Positions 25,660 to 34,330 are shown, counted from the first letter of the stretch. The stretch: DNA of 64,000 bases from an uncultured Aliiroseovarius sp. (GCF_947497285.1 NZ_CANMFT010000001.1:310001-374000); one strand, 5' to 3'. Made by a program: numbers and translations. Notes: generated from the sequence alone by a model not told the origin.

Positions 25660-28600
25660 TTGAACCTGTCCACCGATATAGCGTCCCACAGCCTTTCCGA
25701 ATCTCTGAAGACCAAGGCCCGCAATGCTCTTTCGAACGCACTCGATGCGCATCGGAAGGAGCTGTCGACCTATGAAAGCCTAAAGAATTTGGGAGAAGTC
25801 ATTGGGACTGAATACGGTGACCGAGTTCTTTTTGAGCTTATCCAGAATGCGCACGATGCTCACGAAATTGGTGAGAATGGTGCGATCACGATCAAGTTTG
25901 TCAAAATATCGGACACTGAAGGTTACCTTTTTGTGGCCAACCGAGGGCGTGGTTTCAAAGAGCGTGATGTGAATGGAATCATGAACTTGGCGACCAGTGG
26001 AAAAGAGATCGGCGAGGGGATCGGCAACAAGGGTCTCGGCTTTCGCAGTATTGAGGCGATCACTGATGATGTGCGAATCTACTCGCGATCGCAGGACCCA
26101 GCGTCGAACTCGTTTGACGGTTACTGTTTCCGTTTTTCTCAACCTGGTGAGATACGTGACATCATTCTTTCCGAGCTGCTCGATCAAGAAGTTAGGGAAG
26201 ATGAAGCGGATCAGATCTCGCAGACAATCCCTCGATACCTGGTGCCGCAACCGCTAGCTGAAGTCCCTCCCGAGGTCGAACGCTTCGCGACTGCCGGCTA
26301 TGCGACGGTTGTAGTTGCTCCTCTGCGATCCACGTCAGCGGTGGCTCTGGTGGGAAAACAAGTCGACGAGATCGCAAACCTGGAACACCCCCTTCTCCTT
26401 TTTCTCGATCGTATCGCGGAGGTCCGCATAGACGTTGAAATCGAAGGAAAAAGAACGGGTAGCCGTCGCCTGACCAGACGCCAGAAAATTTTACGGGAGG
26501 GGGGGCGTCCGGGGAACCCGCGGATCTCTGCAATTGACGTCGGAGAGCGGCGTCGCTTCCTCCTGGTCCAGCAGGAGGTCGAGAAGGAACGGGTTCTTGA
26601 TGCCGTAAGAGAAAGCATCGACCGAGCCCCCGCTTTGAAACGTTGGTTGGACTGGAAGGGGCAACCATCTGTTTCGGTTGCAGTAGGGATATCCACCGCA
26701 GCCATTTTGAACGGACAACTCTACAACTTTCTGCCAATGGCAGCAGAGGCCGGATCGCCGCTCTTGGGGCACATAGACGCTCCCTTTTTTGCAGACATCG
26801 ACCGACGCAACATTGAACTGGATCTTCCGCTCAACAGTATCCTGATGGAGGCTGTCGCAGAGACCTGCCTTTCTGGGGCTCTAGCTGTGGTAAATGAGCA
26901 GATAGATGTTCCCGGTCGCAGTGTCTTTGACCTGATTGCGTGGACCGGAAGTGCTGCTAGGAATCTTGATAACGCCGTCCGGGTTGCCGACTTGCAATTA
27001 GAAGACCTTAGCTTTGTTCCAATCATTCCGACCAATGACGGCGAAAGCTGGTCAACGATCAATGAAGTCACCATCTGGCCCGAGGTCAAATTCGCGCTAC
27101 TGAAGTCGCGCGAAATAGTAAAGCATGTCGGAGCGCACCTCACTTCAAGCGAGCTGGAGAGCCAGCGGCTTGAACGTCTGCGCGAGATGGCCGGACGCTG
27201 TTTGGGTCGCTATGGCTGGCAGTATTCTCGCCTGCCTTCACCTGATGAGATCCCGGTTTGGGCGGAAGTCTATGCGAGATCTCTGATCGAACGGTCCGCA
27301 AAGCCGCTAACGTGGGCAAAATTCTACAAGGATCTGGTCGCGCTCTGCGAGGCTTCTGGTGTGAACTTAGATTGCCTCGACGGTACCGAGGTTCTTCTCG
27401 ACCGGGCTGGGAAACTGCGCTCGGCCGGTGGACATGAGGAGGGCGATCGGCGCGGTCTTTACGTTCGCGGCGCAAGTGAAATCGGCAAGCGCAAGAAGGG
27501 AAATGTTCCTCTACCACCATCCTCCCTCACCAGAGGGTACCGCTTTTTCGACGAGAAGATCCCTCTGTCCGACGAAACCCTGAATGCTCTGTCTGATGCT
27601 GGACTTGTCCGGCAGTTTGATCCGCTAGAAGCGCTTTCCGGTTTGGGTACAGCGGTGGGCAAGACGCCTAGCGAAAAGAGGCGGATGGACGCTCTCGATT
27701 GGGCGTTTCGAGTTTGGGATGCGGCGGGCAAGAGTGCGGAAGCCGCAGTCAAAGATGCCAACTTGCACGTGCCGACAATCGGGGGGTGGCTGCCAGCAAC
27801 CGAGGCCGTTTTCTCAGGCACATGGACTGAAATTGGAAAGCGTCTGGAAGCCTTCCTTAGCGAGGCTTCCGAGTATTCACCGGATTGCCGGCGCTCGAGA
27901 AACCAGCTTGTCAAACCACTAAAAGAGTGGGTTCTGCCGATTGCAGAAGGCAACCGAAAATGGGGTGCCTTTCTGGATCTCTTGGGCGTGAGCGATGGTC
28001 TGAAAGAATTAGCATCCGGGGTTAAGAAAAGAGGGTCGCCCGCGTACCATTGGGACAATCTTTTGCGAAATGGGGATGCCAACCTAGGGCTTGGGAAAGA
28101 GTGGACAAAGCTGGCTCGGCAGACATCCTTTTATCATCCATACACTGAAGACTATACGCTTAAGGGAGATTTCTGGCGACTGCCGGGACAGATTGATTAC
28201 GGTGAGTTTCCAGACCACCTGCGCGAGGCGTTCTATGAATTGCTTGTCCACCATATCGCGCTTCACCGCAGCAAATTCTTTTCTGCTAGGATCGGGCGCT
28301 ATCGTCGATCGGAACGTGATTGGGATGAGCGCCGCATTGTCACGCCTTTAGGTGCCTTCTTGCGGTCCGAGGAGTGGCTGCAGGGAGAGATGCGCGGAGA
28401 GCGCATGTTCTTATCACCGAGCCAATGCTGGGCATCGAGAACAAAGAGACCGGGTGTTCCGGCATTCATGCCGCGTCTCTCGGACAACGCGAGGGTTCTC
28501 ATTGACCGGGACGAAGTCGCCGAAATTGCATTTGGCGAGGGGCTCGGGCTTCTAGATTGGGCCAGCCACGAAACAGCCGCGCTTCGCCTCGTTGCCTTGG

Positions 28601-30990
28601 CAAACTGCTGCGAGAAACTTCAGTCTGGAGATATCGCAACGTTTCGACGCCAATATAGTCGGGCTTGGGCAGAAGTCGCCGAAAGCCACGCCGAATTGCC
28701 ACCCAATCTCCCGCTTGCCGTCAATCGTTTTGGAAACTTGATCCGGATCGAAGGTGACGATGGCACCCAGACTAAAGTGATCCTCGTCGAAAACGCGCAA
28801 GGCTTTGAGGCGCGGGCGCTTTCCGCAGCAGGCATTGCAGTACTTGAGCTGGGTGAATTGGACCTCGGGGTCATCGAAAAGAGCTTAGGGCAGATTGAGG
28901 CATACTCGGCCGAGAAACTGGATCGTGACTCAGTTCGATTGCTGGTGGACGGCTCGGTTTTCGTACCTTCGGTCGACGACGAGTATCTGGTGTCAATGGG
29001 GCTGGATTGGCTTCCTGAAATTGCAGTTATTGCCAACGAAATGATCGGCGAAAACCTAGAGCGAGGTATCCTCCAAACGACACTCGACAGCCGAATTAGG
29101 TCGATCAGGGTTCGGAGGTGCAGATCGATTTCTCTGACAGTGGCTGGCCAGGAAGTGGCGAACGGCAGTCACATGCAGTGGTACGCCTATCGCGATGAAG
29201 CCAACCCGACGCTCATACTGACGGACGGTATCACAATTGACTGGCCTCGACTGGCAAAGGGCCTTGCGGCCGAACTCTCGAAACTTATCCACGCTCGACT
29301 TCGATCTCTCGAGTTGGCCCTTCTTCGGCTTGCGCCGGGACACCCTGATGGCACTATTGATCGACCTACCGAAATCGAACTCGCTTCTGCGCTTGGATGT
29401 GATGCTAGAATAATCGAAGACATGCGTGCAGGGATGCGGACTGACCTAGCGCACGTACTTCACTTGGTCATTCCGGTCGTCGCATACTTTGAAAATGTCG
29501 ATCTTGCTCGGGACCTTGCAGATGCCGCCAAGGATCAAGGCGCTGAATTTAAACTTCGGGTTTGGCTGGAGGCGCATCTTTCAGCGGAGTCTCCTGCTGT
29601 CGCCGACCTGCTCGCGGCATGTGAGGATAATCCTGATCGGCGGTCAATTGCGGCAGCGCTTGACCTTAACTACGGACAGTTCAACCGAGTGCTCCTGTCG
29701 CTCGGTGAGGAAACCCTATCAAGTGACGTGGAATTGCGAGCCACCTTCGAAGCTTTTTTGCGTGAGATGGCGCCCACGTTAAGGGACCGACTACGGCGGC
29801 TGCATCTAGATGACTACCGGCTCGGTAAAGACCTTTCGACTTACCTTTCAAGACGCGAACTCAAATTCATCCAATTTGACCCAGCTTGGGTTGTCGACTT
29901 TGAGACGCTCGACCGACAGATGGTCGTCGAGCATGTGGAGACGTCCTTTGCCGAGGTGTTGGGGATGGTGCCGCAAGTTGAGCTTCCGCCTTTCGAGAAG
30001 ACGATCAGCGAGAACCGCAAAGTGGTTCGCGCCTTTGCGGGCGAAGCCAAACCCGTAATAGGGGCGTGGTGCCGCAAGAACCATATTGATCTTCCGGAGG
30101 TCTGGGAAAGAGGAGAGGCACAGGAGGTCGTGCGCTTGGTCGAGAATGCAGGCCTGCTTGACTTCGATGTGATCAACTCGGACCGTGTCGCAGCTCTCTG
30201 CGAGCGCGCCGGTATCTGGCCTGATGATATGCCTGCAAGGATTGATCCAGAAAGCCTCGGGCTGGACGAAAGCGCTGTGCGCGAGGAGCAAGAACGGAAG
30301 GTTAGAGAGCAACAAGAGCGTGACCGTCGGAAGCGGATCATCCAATTTGCCGGGCAAGACCTTGATTCAGGTGATCCCTCATTTGCCGCAGCCATGCAGA
30401 ACATTGCCGAGGCCGCGATGGCATCCGACGATGGCTGGTTCGCGCGGAGTCGTCAGCGAACCAGGTTGGTGCCATTTGATGGGGCGTCGAGATCGGACGC
30501 CGATGGCGGCAACGGCAGGGGAGGCAAACGGGGGCAGCGCACCGCCCGACTGACAGAGACGCAGAAGGTCGCAATGGGCGTCGCCAGTGAATGGTTGGCC
30601 TATCAGTACCTAAAGCGACGGTTTCCCGACGCCGTCGACGAGAGTTCATGGGTATCGGAGAATAGAAAGAAGTTCTTTGGCGGCGGCGAAGGTGATGACT
30701 CAGCCGGCTACGATTTTCTGGTACAGACACCGACGGTTGATTGGATGTTTGAGGTGAAGTCCACTTTGGAGGACGGCTGCGAATTCGAACTGACCTCCAA
30801 CGAACTTCGCGTCGCTAGTTCCGCCTCACGAACCGGCCGCAGGCGATATCGCATTCTCTATGTTCCCTATGTTTTCTCGCCCGAAAACTGGTGCGTTTTC
30901 GAACTGCCAAACCCGATGGATAAGGAAACACAGGCTCAGTTCTCCGTCGTTGGACGCGGATCGCTTAGATTACGCTTTGAGCGCCGGTAA
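25660..30990 (+). CDS. giant GHKL (sacsin-like) ATPase with C-terminal DUF3883 nuclease-like domain
   Basis: This is a 1776-residue protein. The N-terminal HSP90/sacsin-type GHKL ATPase shows the N-box ELIQNAHDA (Glu59, Asn63, Asp66), GRG at 96-98 and the GNKGLGF lid motif at 122-128. The C-terminal DUF3883 domain (about 1620-1745) has Asp1685 and Glu1698-Val-Lys1700 in a PD-(D/E)xK-like arrangement, so nuclease activity is plausible. The roughly 1300 residues between show no motif I recognise. The start is TTG at 25660, directly after an in-frame stop, with GATGAGG upstream. It ends the WYL-controlled operon. Family members occur in defence islands; a defence role is inferred. Confidence 0.85.
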   Translation: MNLSTDIASHSLSESLKTKARNALSNALDAHRKELSTYESLKNLGEVIGTEYGDRVLFELIQNAHDAHEIGENGAITIKFVKISDTEGYLFVANRGRGFKERDVNGIMNLATSGKEIGEGIGNKGLGFRSIEAITDDVRIYSRSQDPASNSFDGYCFRFSQPGEIRDIILSELLDQEVREDEADQISQTIPRYLVPQPLAEVPPEVERFATAGYATVVVAPLRSTSAVALVGKQVDEIANLEHPLLLFLDRIAEVRIDVEIEGKRTGSRRLTRRQKILREGGRPGNPRISAIDVGERRRFLLVQQEVEKERVLDAVRESIDRAPALKRWLDWKGQPSVSVAVGISTAAILNGQLYNFLPMAAEAGSPLLGHIDAPFFADIDRRNIELDLPLNSILMEAVAETCLSGALAVVNEQIDVPGRSVFDLIAWTGSAARNLDNAVRVADLQLEDLSFVPIIPTNDGESWSTINEVTIWPEVKFALLKSREIVKHVGAHLTSSELESQRLERLREMAGRCLGRYGWQYSRLPSPDEIPVWAEVYARSLIERSAKPLTWAKFYKDLVALCEASGVNLDCLDGTEVLLDRAGKLRSAGGHEEGDRRGLYVRGASEIGKRKKGNVPLPPSSLTRGYRFFDEKIPLSDETLNALSDAGLVRQFDPLEALSGLGTAVGKTPSEKRRMDALDWAFRVWDAAGKSAEAAVKDANLHVPTIGGWLPATEAVFSGTWTEIGKRLEAFLSEASEYSPDCRRSRNQLVKPLKEWVLPIAEGNRKWGAFLDLLGVSDGLKELASGVKKRGSPAYHWDNLLRNGDANLGLGKEWTKLARQTSFYHPYTEDYTLKGDFWRLPGQIDYGEFPDHLREAFYELLVHHIALHRSKFFSARIGRYRRSERDWDERRIVTPLGAFLRSEEWLQGEMRGERMFLSPSQCWASRTKRPGVPAFMPRLSDNARVLIDRDEVAEIAFGEGLGLLDWASHETAALRLVALANCCEKLQSGDIATFRRQYSRAWAEVAESHAELPPNLPLAVNRFGNLIRIEGDDGTQTKVILVENAQGFEARALSAAGIAVLELGELDLGVIEKSLGQIEAYSAEKLDRDSVRLLVDGSVFVPSVDDEYLVSMGLDWLPEIAVIANEMIGENLERGILQTTLDSRIRSIRVRRCRSISLTVAGQEVANGSHMQWYAYRDEANPTLILTDGITIDWPRLAKGLAAELSKLIHARLRSLELALLRLAPGHPDGTIDRPTEIELASALGCDARIIEDMRAGMRTDLAHVLHLVIPVVAYFENVDLARDLADAAKDQGAEFKLRVWLEAHLSAESPAVADLLAACEDNPDRRSIAAALDLNYGQFNRVLLSLGEETLSSDVELRATFEAFLREMAPTLRDRLRRLHLDDYRLGKDLSTYLSRRELKFIQFDPAWVVDFETLDRQMVVEHVETSFAEVLGMVPQVELPPFEKTISENRKVVRAFAGEAKPVIGAWCRKNHIDLPEVWERGEAQEVVRLVENAGLLDFDVINSDRVAALCERAGIWPDDMPARIDPESLGLDESAVREEQERKVREQQERDRRKRIIQFAGQDLDSGDPSFAAAMQNIAEAAMASDDGWFARSRQRTRLVPFDGASRSDADGGNGRGGKRGQRTARLTETQKVAMGVASEWLAYQYLKRRFPDAVDESSWVSENRKKFFGGGEGDDSAGYDFLVQTPTVDWMFEVKSTLEDGCEFELTSNELRVASSASRTGRRRYRILYVPYVFSPENWCVFELPNPMDKETQAQFSVVGRGSLRLRFERR

Positions 30991-31164
30991 ACTTGTTAGA
31001 AGCAAAGAAAGTTCGCTCCCAGTCTCGTTTCCTCCACCAAAGTTCCAACGCCGTTGCCCCCTGAATTTCCTCTTCTGGGTATCCACATCTCGACCAACGG
31101 CAGCTTTTCTGCAGCTCTTGGCTATTCGTGCCTGACGCAACAGCGGACAGTCCCGTTCTTGACG

Positions 31165-31368
31165 TTAGCTGCGGTCAGGATCAAGGTTTGTATCTTGCTC
31201 AGACATGTTTGGCGTACCAGTTGGGTTTTTCTCATACGGCTCATAAAGCGCTGCCTGCGTTTCGCCGTTGTCCCACTGGTACAGTAGGCCGATTTCTTCG
31301 CCTGTATTGATGCACGTAATGCGGCCGATGGCTTCGGCCGTTGTGCGCACACTCTCAAATTCGGGCAA
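31165..31368 (-). CDS. small protein paired with the Xre regulator
   Basis: This 67-residue acidic protein starts with TTG at 31368, two bases after the regulator stop, with a good ribosome-binding site (GAGAGGGG). No motif is recognised. The tight coupling to an Xre regulator could mean a small effector, antitoxin-like or anti-restriction partner; nothing in the sequence decides this. Confidence 0.5.
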   Translation of the reverse strand: MPEFESVRTTAEAIGRITCINTGEEIGLLYQWDNGETQAALYEPYEKNPTGTPNMSEQDTNLDPDRS

Positions 31369-31370
31369 AA

Positions 31371-31583
31371 CTAGCCCCTCTCGTTAAACAATTCCTTGGG
31401 ATCGACCTCGAGAGCATCCGCGATCCGCTCCAGAACATCGATTGATGCTGAATTTTTGGCGAGTTCGATCTCGCTGATATAGCTGCGATCCACATCCGCA
31501 GCTAACGCTAGTTGTTCTTGGCTTAATCCTCTGGAACTTCTGAGATTCCGGACATTTAACCCTACTCGTTCCCGTAATTTCAT
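31371..31583 (-). CDS. Xre-family transcriptional regulator
   Basis: This 70-residue single-domain Cro/C1-type HTH protein has a clear helix-turn-helix (LSQEQLALAADVDRSYISEIE, about residues 20-40, shown in part) and GLNVRNLR at the start. Such short Xre proteins resemble restriction-modification controllers and phage repressors. It is divergent from the secreted-protein gene at 31741. Two perfect palindromes lie upstream (31620-31673), so it probably represses itself and may control the neighbouring genes. Confidence 0.85.
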   Translation of the reverse strand: MKLRERVGLNVRNLRSSRGLSQEQLALAADVDRSYISEIELAKNSASIDVLERIADALEVDPKELFNERG

Positions 31584-31619
31584 GGCCTCTATTCGGCCAG
31601 ATCACAAGAACTGCTCTAC

Positions 31620-31673
31620 GGAATATATTCCACAAAACGCGCGCGAACCTCGCAAATCATATGCTCGCATATG
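31620..31673. promoter_or_regulatory. palindromic operators upstream of the Xre gene
   Basis: GGAATATATTCC (31620-31631) is a perfect 12-bp palindrome, and CATATGC-TC-GCATATG (31658-31673) is a perfect 7-bp inverted repeat with 2-bp spacer. They lie 37-90 bases upstream of the Xre ATG and 67 or more bases before the divergent gene at 31741, the right place for autoregulation. Confidence 0.6.
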
Positions 31674-31740
31674 GTGTAAAGGCGGAGGTGATTGTAAAGT
31701 TTCAATAATGCAGTAATGTAGTCAAAAGGCAATTATTGAT

Positions 31741-32382
31741 ATGTGGTGCAGACTTTTCAGAAAATGGACCGCCGGAACTACTCTGGCTCTGCTTTCAACC
31801 CTGTCTCCGCAGGCGGCGAAAGCCTATCAGGTCGACTGCGCCATTCTGCTTTGCCTAGCAGGTGGTTGGCCTGCGTCAGCAGAATGTGCCCATGCCCGCG
31901 CCGTGTTTATCCGCCGGATCACGCCCTGGCCAATTGAGCCGCCATTGCAAATTTGGCGTTGTCCGATGGGTGTTTCTGAGCGTGCGCCTTTGCAAAGCAC
32001 GGCCTCAAGGATCTGGGAGGCCAGCGACCAATCAGGTCAGACGCTCGGCCAAGTCATTCAGGCACAGGTGGTCGAAGGCCGTGCCGATATCGACATCAGT
32101 GGCTTGGAATTCGATTTCGTGCGCTCGATCCGTGTCTGGGATGTACGACACTACAGTCATCGCGAACGTGGACGCGACGATGATTGCTCTGAGAGTTACA
32201 ACATGCGCCTCGGGTCCTACGGCGCGCAGGGCGAATTTGGCTGGCAACGCACGACACCAGCCGCCGCCCCGCGATGGGTTTTGCCGACGCGACACTGTTC
32301 GTCATCAAATTGGAGGCGCGGGGTTGGCGTTGAATGGGAAGATCACGAGGGCAACCACGGATATGAGTGGGTGGCCTACTAG
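31741..32382 (+). CDS. secreted cysteine-containing protein of unknown function
   Basis: This 213-residue protein has a signal peptide (about residues 1-28, cut near AKA) followed by a cysteine-containing mature part starting YQVDCAILLCLAGGWP, with later Cys at WRCP and DDDC. It is likely periplasmic or outer-membrane associated. From memory, similar proteins are found near conjugation genes in Rhodobacteraceae plasmids, but I cannot confirm this or name the function. It lies between the Xre pair and the integration module. Confidence 0.6.
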   Translation: MWCRLFRKWTAGTTLALLSTLSPQAAKAYQVDCAILLCLAGGWPASAECAHARAVFIRRITPWPIEPPLQIWRCPMGVSERAPLQSTASRIWEASDQSGQTLGQVIQAQVVEGRADIDISGLEFDFVRSIRVWDVRHYSHRERGRDDDCSESYNMRLGSYGAQGEFGWQRTTPAAAPRWVLPTRHCSSSNWRRGVGVEWEDHEGNHGYEWVAY

Positions 32383-32384
32383 GG

Positions 32385-32690
32385 TTATTCGCCGATGTCT
32401 TTCATGCGTTCGGCGATATCGCCCGCAATGCGCTCATACAGGGCGGCTTGTTTGTCCCTTGGCGTTCCAGGCTTAGGGTTTCTCCGGCGGATGCGTTTGG
32501 CGAGCCAGAAGAGCAGCCGGGCCGCTGGATCCGACGTCGCATCCGGTTCTGCAGCCGGGTACTTCTCCTCAAGAGCGACGACGATTTCCTGAGACAGGCT
32601 GCGCCGGTTCAGTGTTGCATGCGTTTCCAGACGCTTCTTGAGCGCGGCAGGAAGCAAGAGTTTGAATTGGACCAAGGCTTCTTCTTTCAT
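32385..32690 (-). CDS. ribbon-helix-helix (Arc-like) regulator
   Basis: This protein of about 101 residues has an N-terminal strand-helix-helix (VQFKLLLPAALKKRLETHA, residues 6-24) typical of Arc/MetJ-type DNA-binding proteins, followed by a basic tail. The ATG at 32690 is preferred over one at 32732, which lies inside the tandem operators. It is divergent from the second RHH gene and so probably a repressor of the integration module. Confidence 0.75.
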   Translation of the reverse strand: MKEEALVQFKLLLPAALKKRLETHATLNRRSLSQEIVVALEEKYPAAEPDATSDPAARLLFWLAKRIRRRNPKPGTPRDKQAALYERIAGDIAERMKDIGE

Positions 32691-32701
32691 GATTGCATGA
32701 T

Positions 32702-32741
32702 GGACAATATTTGTCCTCAATGATATGGACATTTTATGTCC
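32702..32741. promoter_or_regulatory. tandem GGACA-N5-TGTCC operators
   Basis: Two inverted repeats, GGACAATATTTGTCC (32702-32716) and GGACATTTTATGTCC (32727-32741), 25 bp apart, lie between the divergent RHH genes at 32690 and 32760. Tandem boxes of this kind fit cooperative RHH-repressor binding and would control both the repressor and the RHH-xis-int operon. Confidence 0.7.
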
Positions 32742-32759
32742 TTTTGTTGAGGTGTAAAT

Positions 32760-32921
32760 ATGAAGACAACCCAGTTCAAACTTAACCTTCCAGCGGACGT
32801 GAAAGCCTGGCTTGAAGAGGAGGCTGTGCGGAATTTACGCTCACAGGGCGCTCAGGTGGTGTCTTGTTTGCGGGCAGCCATGTCGCGGCAAGAAGCCGTG
32901 GGTGAGAGGGCTAAGAAATGA
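32760..32921 (+). CDS. small ribbon-helix-helix protein of the integration operon
   Basis: This 53-residue protein has the RHH pattern TQFKLNLPADVKAWLEEEA at its start and a second helix carrying SQGAQVVSCLRAAM. It may be a repressor or an excision cofactor that binds the upstream GGACA boxes. Its stop overlaps the next ATG (ATGA at 32918-32921), so it opens a three-gene operon with the excisionase-like and integrase genes. It lies just after the operator boxes. Confidence 0.72.
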   Translation: MKTTQFKLNLPADVKAWLEEEAVRNLRSQGAQVVSCLRAAMSRQEAVGERAKK

Positions 32922-33175
32922 GCTCAAGCCATATTCAGCTGATTCCGACCCCAGAGCTCGCGCTTCTCTTTGGTTACAGTGAGCCGAGCGCGTCCTTTTA
33001 TGATTTCTGCCGTAGGACGGGTATCGCTCCGGTGCCAGGGCGGCGCGGGTGGTATGACCCGAAACTCATTCGCGCGCGATTGGATGCTGTTCAGGGAATC
33101 AGCGCAGCTGACCGCGAAGCTACTTCCCAACCGAGCCTTGTTGCACAGCGGAGAGCGCGCCGTGCCCAGAAGTAA
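32918..33175 (+). CDS. excisionase-like DNA-binding protein
   Basis: This 85-residue protein has an HTH-17/winged-helix-like core (ELALLFGYSEPSASFYDFCRRTGI, residues 14-37, shown in part) and a GRRGWYDPKLIRARLD segment, typical of excisionase and MerR-like small proteins. The basic tail ends in RRARRAQK. It overlaps the RHH gene by 4 bases and the integrase gene by 14. In this position it is probably the recombination directionality factor. Confidence 0.68.
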   Translation: MSSSHIQLIPTPELALLFGYSEPSASFYDFCRRTGIAPVPGRRGWYDPKLIRARLDAVQGISAADREATSQPSLVAQRRARRAQK

Positions 33176-34238
33176 CCTTCCCAAGGGCGTCCACCGTGTC
33201 CGGCGCAAGGTCGTGTCTGGTGTTCGCTACCATTTCTATGCTTGGCGGGGCGGCCCCAAATTTTGGGAAGGAACGGACCCAAACCCCAAAGATCCCGAAT
33301 TCTATCATGCGTTTTCTCAGTGCGGCAGGCCCGCGAGTCCTGCCGAATATCTGACGACTCACTTGGTCGACGATTTTCTGTCCAGTGCGTCCTTGCCAAA
33401 AGCCGAGCGTTCGAAGGCCGATATCCGCAAGTGGCTGGAACTGTTTCGCGAGGAATTTGGGGCAGATCCCGTCGCGATGTTCGAAGAGCGTGCCTCTCGA
33501 GGCGAGGTCAACAATTGGCGCAAAAAGTGGCTTCATTCGCCCAAGCAACACGATATGGCGGGCACCCATGTGACGCGCGTCCTCAATTGGGCGGTGGAAG
33601 AGGGGAAGCTGAAAGAGCATCACTGCCACAAGCTCAAGAAGCTCTACCAATCGAACCGCACAGAAATCATCTGGACGAGCGGCGATATCGCCCAGTTCAA
33701 CAAACATGCACCCAAGTGGGTCCAAAGGATCCTGACCGCAGGATGCGAAACCGGTTTACGTGCAGCTGATCTGGTTCAGGTCAAGATGGACCAATTCGAA
33801 GACACGCCGCACGGCAAGCGCCTTCGTTTCAGGACCAGCAAGCGCGGCCAGATCGCATATATCCCGGCCACTTCAGCCCTTGAGAAATTGATCGCAGAGA
33901 CGCCGGAAGGCCAAGAGGTGCTGCTGGTATCAGAGCTTGGCAGGCCTTTGACGGCCCGTTGGGCATCGAACCAGATTACCAAGTGGCGACGCGAAGCTCA
34001 GATCCCCCCTTGGATCGACGGTAGAGAGAAGACTCTGTCTGACACGCGCGGGACAGCGGCGACAAGATTGCTGAATGCCGATCTGTCTTTGCGCCAAATC
34101 GCAGTTCTGATGGGGTGGTCGGTTCGCTACGCGGCGCAGGTTATCGAGCATTATGCGCAGGTTAGCCCAGACGAAAGCGATGCAGTTTTGCGCAAGCTCA
34201 ATCGAGCAAAATCACTGTCTCAAGACTCAAAAATGTAA
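33162..34238 (+). CDS. tyrosine recombinase (integrase) of the element
   Basis: This 358-residue site-specific recombinase would integrate and excise the element at tRNA-Cys. The catalytic set is Arg200 (GLRAADL), Arg296 (SDTRGTAATR) and Tyr331 (IEHYAQV), with a Trp in MGWS in place of the usual second histidine. The residue before Arg296 that is usually His in the HxxR box is Ser293. A GTG at 33162 is the likely start, as it overlaps the excisionase gene by 14 bases. The gene ends 62 bases from the tRNA 3' end. Confidence 0.9.
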   Translation: MPRSNLPKGVHRVRRKVVSGVRYHFYAWRGGPKFWEGTDPNPKDPEFYHAFSQCGRPASPAEYLTTHLVDDFLSSASLPKAERSKADIRKWLELFREEFGADPVAMFEERASRGEVNNWRKKWLHSPKQHDMAGTHVTRVLNWAVEEGKLKEHHCHKLKKLYQSNRTEIIWTSGDIAQFNKHAPKWVQRILTAGCETGLRAADLVQVKMDQFEDTPHGKRLRFRTSKRGQIAYIPATSALEKLIAETPEGQEVLLVSELGRPLTARWASNQITKWRREAQIPPWIDGREKTLSDTRGTAATRLLNADLSLRQIAVLMGWSVRYAAQVIEHYAQVSPDESDAVLRKLNRAKSLSQDSKM

Positions 34239-34300
34239 ACGCCCCTGTAAACGCGGGGCCTCAAACACGGCAAGGAGTGATCTAAGTGATTGTTTTTAAA

Positions 34301-34330
34301 TGGAGGCGAGTACCGGAATCGAACCGGTGT
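34301..34330. other. probable right attachment site (tRNA-Cys 3' end)
   Basis: Integrases next to a tRNA 3' end usually recombine within it, so the element boundary should lie in this part of tRNA-Cys. I found no second copy of this sequence within the window, so the left junction is expected outside it, left of position 1. The exact core length cannot be set without the other end. Confidence 0.55.

Noticed and set aside
32691-32732. Longer start (32732) for the minus-strand RHH protein
   Set aside because: This start lies inside the second GGACA box of the operator pair, so 32690 is more likely.
1-34300. The left part as an integrated plasmid with its own replication genes
   Set aside because: No RepA/RepB/RepC-type or other replication gene was found; an ICE explains the integrase and tRNA position better.
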